Source: Hofstenia miamia
Taxonomy: Eukaryota; Xenacoelomorpha; Acoela; Hofsteniidae
Length of the DNA: 64,000 nt
Assembly: GCA_900660155.1 (NCBI GenBank)
Contig: CABFPE010000236.1
Coordinates: 872,362-936,361 of the forward strand
Direction of reading: 5' to 3'
Shown here: positions 35,201 to 45,846 of the stretch, one piece after another
Layout of the letters: each line of letters begins with the position of its first letter
Position numbering within the stretch: the stretch's first letter is position 1
Translations under genes and position numbers: made by a program
Notes under the pieces: model-generated
Database searches by the model: none
Told to the model about the DNA's origin: nothing
Seen by the model: the letters and a program-made list of their open reading frames with translations, nothing else

Positions 35201-36406
35201 AACTAATTATTTTATTATTGATGTAGTCACATGTTTTAAAATCAGAAATTTTTCTGTCCACATAGCTGGTATTTTTTGAAAATTTGCGGCTATGTATCAC
35301 ATGTATCATTGTATCATACAAATGAACAAATTTTCCACTATGTTTCAATACTTCCCAACACTATTTCTTAAGATATGTATATATATCTATATATATACTA
35401 TTTAATATTTGACATTAGTGAGTAAAATACTGTAAATAAACACAACCATGTGTACAATAAGGAGAGAACAGATAAAAATACTTAAATACCAAAATACAAA
35501 AAGTAAATCAATATTTAGTATTTAATTAATCAATGTCCAGAATAGTATATCGTTTCAAGTAATTTTGCCTCTACAAATATATATATATATATATATATAT
35601 TAGTATTTACTATGAGTCATTGCAATATTTTCATGAAGTGTTCTACCCTGACACAATTAATACTGAAAAACATGTTAGTCACCCATTATGTACAATACAA
35701 GAACCATTATTAATTACAACTATGTTTCATGCCATCTAGTGGTTAAATATTTCAATTTTATTTAAAAGTTAATATTTGCAGGTGTGGTTTCAAAATCGTC
35801 GTGCTAAATGGCGTAAAAAAGAAAAAACTTGGGGAAGGGCAAGCATTATGGCGGAGTATGGATTGTATGGAGCAATGGTTAGACACTCTCTTCCTCTTCC
35901 TGAAACAATATTAGAAAGTGAGCAATCAGAAAACACCCAATCTTCCGTAGCACCTTGGCTATTAGGTAATTTTTAATGTTTAATTTCATTTACGTTACAT
36001 AAATATTTATTAATTATTGCAGTTAGAAAGACATCAGTTCGGATAAATATTAACTTTTCAGTTTGGTTATTTTCATCTACAAAATGGCAATAGTGTTATA
36101 TTTTATCAATTTACATGGAAATTAGATATAAATACCCAATTATTCGATTTCAATATTTGCAACCAACATGCATGTATAATTTTTTTGAAAAAATCTCAAT
36201 ACCTAAACCTATTATATTTCGCACGTAATATGCCTACATGTACATATACATTCATGGTAAAATTTGTAGGTATGCATAAAAAATCTATTGAAGCTCAAGA
36301 GCACATGAAAAAAGAAGAAGAGAAAATGTTGCAAAATGGTTCACAGAAATCAGCAGAAGACGATGACGAAATTGATGATGAAGATCTTTCTTCTGTAGAA
36401 GATTAA
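30635..36406 (+). CDS. Vsx: Visual system homeobox (Vsx/Chx10/ceh-10 class), five exons
   Basis: Paired-like (Q50) homeodomain transcription factor; the family specifies retinal and other neural cell types (established). Joined exons 30635-30986, 32250-32361, 32973-33096, 35782-35965 and 36270-36406 give 302 codons plus stop, with GT/AG borders and matching phases (1, 2, 0, 1). Domains: octapeptide-like FGINELLGL at residues 22-30; a basic [10 protein letters not shown] run leading into the homeodomain (about 151-210), with LPEDRIQ and [16 protein letters not shown]50 = Q200 and N51 = N201; the CVC domain (about 211-262) with [18 protein letters not shown] and APWLLGMHKKS; then a short acidic tail ending SSVED. 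No OAR motif. Family CVC starts CWGRSS; here it is TWGRAS. The homeodomain intron between Q and VWF sits at the position conserved in this class. Confidence 0.93.
31236..31789. mobile_element. Long-TIR, TA-flanked DNA element in Vsx intron 1
   Basis: TA at 31234-31235 and 31790-31791. Inverted ends start CCCTCTGTGTAAAA and continue, with mismatches, through CTATACA, ATCGATTACCAGCTTG and AGCTA, so the TIRs are about 75-80 bp. 554 bp in total. The centre has only a 78-codon frame with no recognised domain. TA target and long TIRs suggest a Tc1/mariner-related non-autonomous element. Confidence 0.75.
32122..32200. repeat. (TA)n microsatellite in Vsx intron 1
   Basis: Nearly pure TA tract immediately upstream of exon 2. 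It produces chance IYIYIY frames on both strands. Confidence 0.95.
32250..32361 (+). CDS. Vsx: Vsx exon 2
   Basis: Acceptor TTTAG at 32245-32249, donor GTAAGA at 32362. Encodes [10 protein letters not shown]...[13 protein letters not shown] and two bases of the next Arg. The acceptor is fixed by phase: the alternative AG in CATTCAG would break the frame. Confidence 0.85.
32973..33096 (+). CDS. Vsx: Vsx exon 3 (homeodomain helices 1-2)
   Basis: Acceptor ATTTAG ending at 32972, donor GTAATC at 33097. Encodes [20 protein letters not shown] and DLPEDRIQ; phase 0 end. Confidence 0.93.
33097..35781 (+). other. Vsx intron 3, with candidate regulatory patches
   Basis: No TE gene seen. A less AT-rich patch at 34060-34120 (TACCCCAGCGCGAACACGAG). 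At 34495-34611 there are repeated TTTGCA/TTGCAA units and a POU octamer ATTTGCAT at 34604-34611. (TA)n tracts lie near 35045-35071 and 35577-35600. The palindrome is listed separately. Confidence 0.4.
34888..34938. repeat. 38-bp perfect palindrome with CTAATTAG core and 7-bp flanking duplication
   Basis: 34895-34932 equals its own reverse complement (outer CCATGGACTTCTAAAC, centre CTAATTAG at 34910-34917). GCTCAAA flanks it at 34888-34894 and 34932-34938, as a target duplication would. The core is a palindromic homeodomain site of the sort bound by Vsx-class proteins (family knowledge). Confidence 0.9.
35782..35965 (+). CDS. Vsx: Vsx exon 4 (homeodomain helix 3 and CVC domain)
   Basis: Acceptor TTTGCAG ending 35781, donor GTAATT at 35966. 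Begins [15 protein letters not shown] and ends APWLL plus one base of Gly. Confidence 0.95.
36270..36406 (+). CDS. Vsx: Vsx exon 5 (end of CVC, acidic tail, stop)
   Basis: Acceptor TTGTAG ending 36269. The split Gly completes GMHKKSIEA, followed by a charged tail with runs of D and E; TAA at 36404-36406. The tail is short compared with vertebrate VSX2 and has no OAR-like block. A candidate ATTAAA signal lies about 90 bp downstream. Confidence 0.88.
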
Positions 36407-36586
36407 ACTAATGATTATTTTTGTAAATACTGTACATTTGTATTAATAGGCTAGTTAGAATTTAAAATAATTTATCATTTTATTAGTAATTATGCATTAA
36501 AATGATACTATTTGTTTGATTTCTTTTGAAAAATTTTGAACAAGAATTTACTAATGAGCATTTCTCAAAATATTCCCAATTCAAAG

Positions 36587-37608
36587 TATATATATATATA
36601 TATATATANNNNNNNNNNNNNNNNNNNNNNNNNNNNNNNNNNNNNNNNNNNNNNNNNNNNNNNNNNNNNNNNNNNNNNNNNNNNNNNNNNNNNNNNNNNN
36701 NNNNNNNNNNNNNNNNNNNNNNNNNNNNNNNNNNNNNNNNNNNNNNNNNNNNNNNNNNNNNNNNNNNNNNNNNNNNNNNNNNNNNNNNNNNNNNNNNNNN
36801 NNNNNNNNNNNNNNNNNNNNNNNNNNNNNNNNNNNNNNNNNNNNNNNNNNNNNNNNNNNNNNNNNNNNNNNNNNNNNNNNNNNNNNNNNNNNNNNNNNNN
36901 NNNNNNNNNNNNNNNNNNNNNNNNNNNNNNNNNNNNNNNNNNNNNNNNNNNNNNNNNNNNNNNNNNNNNNNNNNNNNNNNNNNNNNNNNNNNNNNNNNNN
37001 NNNNNNNNNNNNNNNNNNNNNNNNNNNNNNNNNNNNNNNNNNNNNNNNNNNNNNNNNNNNNNNNNNNNNNNNNNNNNNNNNNNNNNNNNNNNNNNNNNNN
37101 NNNNNNNNNNNNNNNNNNNNNNNNNNNNNNNNNNNNNNNNNNNNNNNNNNNNNNNNNNNNNNNNNNNNNNNNNNNNNNNNNNNNNNNNNNNNNNNNNNNN
37201 NNNNNNNNNNNNNNNNNNNNNNNNNNNNNNNNNNNNNNNNNNNNNNNNNNNNNNNNNNNNNNNNNNNNNNNNNNNNNNNNNNNNNNNNNNNNNNNNNNNN
37301 NNNNNNNNNNNNNNNNNNNNNNNNNNNNNNNNNNNNNNNNNNNNNNNNNNNNNNNNNNNNNNNNNNNNNNNNNNNNNNNNNNNNNNNNNNNNNNNNNNNN
37401 NNNNNNNNNNNNNNNNNNNNNNNNNNNNNNNNNNNNNNNNNNNNNNNNNNNNNNNNNNNNNNNNNNNNNNNNNNNNNNNNNNNNNNNNNNNNNNNNNNNN
37501 NNNNNNNNNNNNNNNNNNNNNNNNNNNNNNNNNNNNNNNNNNNNNNNNNNNNNNNNNNNNNNNNNNNNNNNNNNNNNNNNNNNNNNNNNNNNNNNNNNNN
37601 NNNNNNNN
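36587..37608. other. (TA)n followed by 1000-base assembly gap
   Basis: TA tract at 36587-36608, then exactly 1000 N (36609-37608), likely a placeholder of unknown size. Confidence 0.95.
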
Positions 37609-37710
37609 AAATCTGAATTTGGTGCATATCTGACTTCAAATTATATTACAGAAATTGGTAAATCAGCATTGAAAGGTTACAAATTTCACAAGAAATGGCA
37701 CAAGTGCTAG
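37609..37710 (+). other. Open fragment after the gap, unknown
   Basis: The open frame leaving the gap reads ...GAYLTSNYITEIGKSALKG and ends HKKWHKC at TAG 37708-37710. I do not recognise it. It may be the end of an exon or TE frame hidden in the gap, or chance. Confidence 0.2.
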
Positions 37711-40339
37711 CAATAGTCTCATCCTTTTTTGTATTTTGTTGTTCTATACCTTATTCTTTGTCTTCTTTGTTATTTCATTTTTTGTTTATGAATTTGTTAA
37801 TGTAATAGTTACAACTGCTACACTAATATAGATTTCTTCTCTTTCTTCAACAAATTGTTCATTGGCATTATGCAAAACTAAAAATAAGGGTACCTTCTTC
37901 GATTCTCTATCCTATGATTCATCAAAGACTACGAAGAAACATTAAAAATAATGTATTTGTTATTACTATCTCAAATTATTAAATAGTATTCTATAAAATA
38001 TTTTCTCATTGGTATAGTTGCAAATTTGTCACCATATTGAACTATGAAATTTATGTCAAATCGCTGCTATCAGTTTGGATAGGCAAAATAAAGTTTGAAA
38101 GAAAAAATCGAGTTCAAATTTCCATTTTAAAAATGATTTTGGCGTTTGCAAAATTACCATTTTAAGATATACGTCGAAGCAAACAAATGCGAAAACAATA
38201 CAAGATTTACTTTACTTGGAATTTTGAAAATGGAGGCATCTAGAAATTATTAAACGTAAAATGACATGAAAAAGTGTAAAATTAATATTAGACTGACCTA
38301 TAATAAAATTAGAGCTGAATTTATTTTTTAATACTAAAAATCTGAAGTTAAAAAATGATCAAATATTTGTTAATCGTTCAAGTGCTCTTTTCATAACTTT
38401 AGATGTACGATTTGGGAATTTTCAGCCATAACTAAGTGTACTCAAGCTATTAAAAAAGGAAATAGGAAGTAAAATACTTTTGAGGGCAAATCAATAAGCA
38501 ATGCTAGTCAAACAGCTCCATATTTGGTCACGTTACACTTGTCGTTTAAAGGTCTTGAGATCCTTTTTGTAGCAAACATTGATAAACTGAAATGTGGTTT
38601 TCATAAATATAATTGATCTACTAAGAGACATTATTTCGAAAATACCATCCCTCAGCTGCATTTTTAAAAGTTATGTCATGAAAATGACTAAAGTGGTAAA
38701 TTAGAGAGTTAGCGCAAGATGTCGATTCATAAAAATCAAAATATTCAATAGAATCAAAGCACTAAAACAACAATAAAGAAGTTTTGTCCTAGTGCTATTC
38801 TTTGTCAACTCAGTTTAAAAAAACTTTATGAAAAGTTCATTGGAATTAGTAAATGACAACAACACAAATAAAAGAATCCACGCTGCCTGTGATAGTACAG
38901 GCCGTTGATTTACGTATTAACAAAAGAATCCCAGAAGCACAAGCTCGTCATAAATATTTTGTGTAAAATGAAAACACCACCTAAGCTAAAATAAATCACT
39001 TAATCAAAATCATTTGGTAGATTGATATTAAACGAAACTGAAAACTAACCAGTTTGTTAAAAGGACTGAGCAATTGGATATCTCTGATTATGAGTTATGC
39101 AACCATTGCTACGAGTCACACTTTTTGTTGCAAGAGTGCTTGAAATAATAAAATGGATTTCATATTAAAAATATCGGAGTAGTTATTGTACATCCTTTTC
39201 AACCCTTAACACCCCTATGTTCAATCGGAAGAGAGTCTCCTCTTTCTTTTTGGCTCTTAATCCGCAACCAAGCTCTGCTTCAAAGAGTTGTAAATACTTT
39301 AAAAAATTAGCCATGAAAAGAATTAATCATTTTCAAAATTCAAAATTTTAAAGAAATTTTATTGATCTTTTTAACAACTTCAGCGACAGCAATAGACTTT
39401 GATAAAAATTTTCAACATTTGATTGAAGCATATTCCCCAATAGACCTGGCCATTCTTCACGATTTTCACAATTAGTAAGAGGCTTGGAGGTCATTCTTTG
39501 TAAATGTGGAGAAACTGTTTATCCTTTTAAAAAGGATGTCAGGCGGCTTAAGGGTAATTACTAATTATAAATCATTGCAATTATTACCCGATCTATTTTA
39601 ATATGCAAATATTACTTTATCATTCTTCCATAAAATTATCAATGAAGTTCTTGAAGAACTTTCTCCAACCAAATATGTTAATATTTTCACAAATACAAGC
39701 AATGTTCAAAAGCAGAATATGGTCTTCGAAAGAAATTTCTGCTACTGATGCTTTCCAGTAGACTCCGAAAACTGAAGACTATCTAAATTTTACAAACTGC
39801 TAATCTATAGCTCATTTGCTATATACAACTTGAAGTAATTGGGGAAGAAGTTTTTCTCACATCAAGATTGGGGCTGATTCATCACTATTTATCAAACATA
39901 ATGTGAAGAGTTAACACTAAAATTGTATTCTTTGAGTGTAGGAATTAGAATTGAAGATGTTGTTAAATCCAATAATGCATTGCGATTAGATTAATCTCAA
40001 GTTATATTTTTTTCCATGCAGGAATTGCGATTGAAGATGTGGAGAAATCCAAGTATTATTTGATCATTGAAAAATCTCTCGAATATCGTGCTCATTAGAG
40101 AAGTAATTGAAATTAGTCGTAATTGTTGATAATTAATGGATCGTTTTTCTTATAAATAGGAATAATTTAATCAAATTTTAGACACCAAGATCGTATCCAG
40201 ACTTTTTACACAAGTTAGTCACACATAAAATGAGAAACTGTTACTAAAACAACGGCGTGCAGTGCAGAAGACTTCAAATTAAGAACTTGGAATTGTTTCA
40301 AGGTGGATCTAAAGTGAATATAAATTGACTAAATAATGA
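37711..40339. other. Gene-free region with a dispersed repeat copy and a partial 78-bp duplication
   Basis: 39430-39520 resembles 26115-26215. Near 39942 and 40020 the segment GGAATT..GATTGAAGATGT recurs about 78 bp apart. Nothing coding recognised. Confidence 0.4.
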
Positions 40340-42519
40340 TAATGATACTAAATGTTTTATAGTGTCAATATTCTTGTCAAATGTTCAATCTATTAGATAT
40401 AATGTAGATGATGTAGATCCTGTTGCACTCTTTTTTTAGATTTTCCGGACATCTTGTTTCTGACTCATTTATCGCATGAAGTCTTTGATAGTGCAGTTGA
40501 TCTCCCTAACTATACAAATCCATTCGAAAAGACCGGACAAAGAGTGGTAATGACAAATCAGGAGGTGGAGTGATTTTTCAAGTCCGTCGTAATACCTTAT
40601 TGCAGGTTTACTCCAATTTTTGCGGATAATTCATATGACGAAATTGAAGCATTTTGGATTAAGCTTAGCGCCATGCACACCACGTGGTTTAAGTAGTTAT
40701 ATCTGTGGAGTCGTTTATCATCCTCATTGGAATTTAGAAAATAACACTATTATGACGTCATATCTGCGACGGGTATGCGAACAGATATATACAACATTGG
40801 AAAATTATGTGATAATTATAGGTGGAGATTTTAATGAGCTGAGATTGGGGTTTCTGAACCGAGAATTCCAAATGAAGCAATTAGTTAAATTCATTACTTA
40901 TGGTTAAAACACAATAGACAAAATTTTCACCAATCAGTCTCTATTATTTGGAGAAGCAAAATGTATGCCAAATATCGGTGGCTCCCGGCACCTTTCTACA
41001 TTCGTTAAATCTTAATACAAAAGACCCACTCAAAAAACGATCCATACCAGGAGCAAATCTTCTAAAAACCATTTTTTCGGACGACAACTAAATTATTTCA
41101 ATTGGTCTCTCCTTTCCTTAGAAATTGGATTATTTTTCTAGTAAACTAAATGTTCTACTAGAGCTATGTTTTCCAATGAATAAAAAAAATTTAAGTAATC
41201 ACAAACTTTGGATCACATCCAATATACTGAAATTGATTAATGAAAGACAGACTGCTATTAGTGAAAATGCTATTTTGTTCAAGAAATACGAAATAAAATT
41301 AATAGATTGATTCAACAAAAGCGCAAAAATCACTTTACTAATAGAGTAGACGACTTGAAAACAAGCAAATCATCTTCATGGTGGAAATCAATAAAATTGA
41401 TATGCGGCATGTCATCAAATGGAGGCGACAAATTGCCAATAACTGGCGAATTAAGTGGTCTAGATGATATTTCATTGGCCAATAACATCAATAGTAAGTT
41501 ATCAAAAATAACTACGGACTACCAAAGGTTACCTGAAGAAGACTTCTTAATATCTCAATCTGAAATTTTTCTAACAACCGACGGAATACGAAATTTTCCA
41601 GATTTTGAATTCATTTAATCCCAGGAAAGCATCTGGGCGTGACTCATTAGGATATTGTATACCGAATTGGATTTTACGAGATTTCTCATACGAATTCGCA
41701 TTTCCTATTTCTACCCTATTAAATGAATCCTTTGCCACATGTAATGCACTCCCGTTTAGATGTGCCGACGTTTGTTGTATAGCTAAAGTTTCACCTGTTT
41801 CAAACTCCATCAAAGAAATAAGACCCATCTCATTAACACACTCATTATCTAAAGTAGCGGAGATGGTTATTTAAAATATGCGCCAGTATCGACAGTAAAC
41901 AATTCAGAGTATTACCTAAAAGGTCAACAACATTTGCGAACTTGGAAATGTCTCAGCAATGGATAAGGCGCTGGATAAACGCAACTCATTTGCAAGGGTT
42001 CTTATGCTTGATTTTACCAAAGCTTTTGGCTTAATTATTCATTGTTTACTCATCCAAAAATTGTGCAACATTGGTGTAAGTGCGCTTACTATTAATTGAA
42101 TAGTCTCATTCCCTTCCGGCAGAGAACAACGCGTCAAACTACCAAATGAGGTTCTGTCACTTTGGAATTACTTACGTGCTGGAGCTCCCCAAGGAACATG
42201 TTTGGGCCCCTGATTGTTCATTTTGTTTGTTAATTTACTTCTACAATGGTGGCCTGATAGATCTAAGTTTGTGGACAATACTACTGCATGCGAAGTTTGT
42301 ACTCGAGATTCTTCTTCTAAGGCAAATGAAATTGTCAGAAGTGTGGAAAAACGAGCACAAAGTTCTTTAATGAAGTTAAATGTTAATAAAACAAAAGAGA
42401 TTACTTTTTTCCCACTAAGAACATTTGAATTACCATCTGAAATTGAATTTAATAATGCTACCATGAGAAGAGTACAGTCAGCTAAGCTTCTTGGAATCTT
42501 GGATTGATAATCTAAAGTA

Positions 42520-43155
42520 ATCTAATATGGGACGAGCATATTAACGAAATCATAAAGTTTGTAATTTAGACGATAAACAGTACTCTTGGATTATTGTGAT
42601 GTTTATCAAATCTAAAATAGGTTATCACCGAAATATATATATATATATATATATATATCGCCTTTATGATGTTAGACATAAAATTGCTGTAGAGTAAACA
42701 TTAATTAAAATAACGCAAATTCTATCAAAATATATAATGAATGAAGTGTATGTAGTTGCACAGAATGAAATAGAATACGAACTTTAGAACTTTATGGATG
42801 ATTTTATATAATTGAATTGAAATATAGTCTAGTAGCAACAAAATGCGAATTCAAACATGTTGGAATCGATGCATCATGTTCTCTTAAATTTGATAATTTT
42901 GTATTATTGCAATTCCATAGTTTGAATGGCAAATTATAGATTAGGGCTTGAATGACAACAAGTCAGAATCCTTGCACCTTTTGCCACAATTTCTATTGTT
43001 TTGTAATGCTGCAATCAATGTAATCAATAAATTTTGAAAATCAAAATTATAATAATTTAAATACATTTTAACCTGATGAACTGGCTTTAACCCGACCGGA
43101 CCTGTTGAACCGGCCTTAATCTGACCGGATTAACCGGACCGGATCCAGCACTACT
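42520..43155. other. Segment interrupting the LINE; (TA)n and CCGG-rich end
   Basis: LINE coding homology is lost from about 42520 to 43155. It contains (TA)n at 42632-42658, and at 43080-43153 repeated ACCGGNNN units ending GGACCGGATCCAGCACT, which looks like one end of a CAGTGCTGG-type MITE. The matching left end was not found. Confidence 0.4.
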
Positions 43156-43402
43156 CATCAGATCAATTTTAGATTACTGCGGTATGGCACTACGCTTTCA
43201 CTGATACACAAAGCAAAAAAATTGAAAAAATCCAAAAAAGAGCTTGCAGGATCTTAATAACTGATGCGTCATATGAAACTGCATGTAACAGCTTACCGCT
43301 AAAAACGCTACAGGACCGCAGAAAAATTATTTGCCGAACACTATGGGAAAATAACTGCAGTAACAGAAACCATCCTTTGCAACAGTTATTACCATCAAAA
43401 TA

Positions 43403-43741
<339 letters not shown>

Positions 43742-45846
43742 CACAAGCTGCTCATACCGAAGCGGTCACACTCATCCAATTCCAAAACACACAAATAATG
43801 GTATATTCAAGTAATTTAATTAAAAAATAAGTCGTTTTGATTTCATCTCCATATTTTGACGAATTCATCAAAAAATATAAGCTGTTTACTGCTTCTGGAA
43901 ATTTAAGAAATCAACTGTTGCCTTTCTAGAACGTTTATGATAGACATTGTGGTAGTGCCCGATAATATTAAGGTTTCTCTGCTTGCACGATCTCCTGAAA
44001 AAATCGAAATTTCAATCGATTCTTCCATTAATAAAATTTTTAATCGATTTTTCGATCTGATCCTTAAGTCTCGAAAACAATACAAATGGAAAATGCTTCA
44101 GCTAATAATCTTTATTCATAGTAAACATCGCTAATCCCTTGACAGACCAGTTGCTTAAAGAGGTTTCTCTTTTTGTAAATTTAATTTCAAATGCACAGCA
44201 TGTGTGCACACTGTTCAGTGTTTGATGGCAATCTGGGAAACAATTCAATTTTTAAAAATTTCCATTTGGAACTAATATAATTCAAAAGAAATAATGATTT
44301 CATTTGGGGATTTCAGAAACTTGGCTAAATAATTATAACATAGAATACTCTTGGTCATTTGATGAATCAAAATTTTCTGTTTTTCGAATGGATAGATCCC
44401 ACGAGTTGCATTTTAATAAGAGAACAGGAAGCGTTCTATCATTAACACGAAAAAAATTAAAGCCCTAAATTACGAAATCCTTCTTCCAAAAACAATAAAC
44501 TTATTAATATTTCTTATTGCCCACACAAGCATTTTTTTCAAACATTTAGAAACAAACATTATAAAAGCAATAAATGTAAACAAAGATATTATTATGATGG
44601 GAGACTAGAACCTTAACTCTTTAGGCACTAAAGATAAATCTAAAATATTGAATTTTTTTATCAACATTTAACTTTAAAATAGTTCACACTAACACCCCAT
44701 CAAGATGTGCTCCACAAAGTGAAACCCTGATTGATTATTTCTTCATCTCTAAACATGCTTTAAATTATAAATACAATTGCTCAGAATTTCCTAACTCAGG
44801 TCATTAAGTCATAACTCTATGCTGTGATTCAACTCGCCTTCTAAGTTCACGTAAAATATGTTTAAAAATAAAAGAGAAAAATGACGATAATATATACAGT
44901 TACTAAAAGAAAAGATGAAAAATGAGAATTGGGCTTCAGTTTATAGTGCATTACCTCCCAATGAAATCCTCAAAAGATTTTCAAATATGCTAATTTATCA
45001 TCTTGATAAATACTTCACAGAAAAATCAATTTTAAGAAACGAAAATCCAATTATGAAAACAATAAAGAACAAACTTTGGATTGATACACATTGCTTAAAT
45101 TTGATTAAACAAAAGAATGATAAGTGGATAATGTATATTAATGAAAAATCCCCTGCGAATATTGATGACTACAAAAAGACACGTAACTTATACAACATAA
45201 AAATTAAGAATTTGCACAAGAAATATTACAAATCAAAATTTGAAAAATGTCTGCTCAAAGGGGAAAATGGATATTATTCATTCAAGGCTTAACAAAAAAC
45301 CAAAGGCTTTACTTCTGCGCAGGAACTTCATCCTAATGGCGAAACAATTAATAATACTAAAGCCATTTGTACGATATTAATAAAGTTTTTAAATAGGCTG
45401 AGAAAACATAAAATTTAACTACGATGAAAGAGTAGAAACTTTTACACCAAAATTTAGCTTTTGTTATGTAACGAAATATGAAGATTTTAAAACAATCTCA
45501 AAATTGAAAAATAATTCTAGCGGTCCATCCCCGTTTGATACTTAAAAAGTGTAGCCGATTTAATTGCTAATCCTCTCTGTGATTTCTGAATTGTATGTAT
45601 TAGATATTCTATTTTCCCGGATCAATTGAAACTAGCCAACATTACACCGGCTTACAAAAAAGACAACCCAAATGTATGCTCTAATTGTCGCCCTATTTCA
45701 GTTTCATCACTTATTAGCAAAATTTTTGAGTACCTACTCTGTGATCAAATCAATAACAATTAGAGTCAAGCAAATTTATTGCTAAAATAAACAAACAAAC
45801 AAATACTAATACAAGTATATTTACAAAATTAAAAATATGCACTTAC

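Noticed and set aside
36526-37710. Very long frames on both strands across the N run
   Set aside because: They exist only because N was read as open; no sequence supports them.
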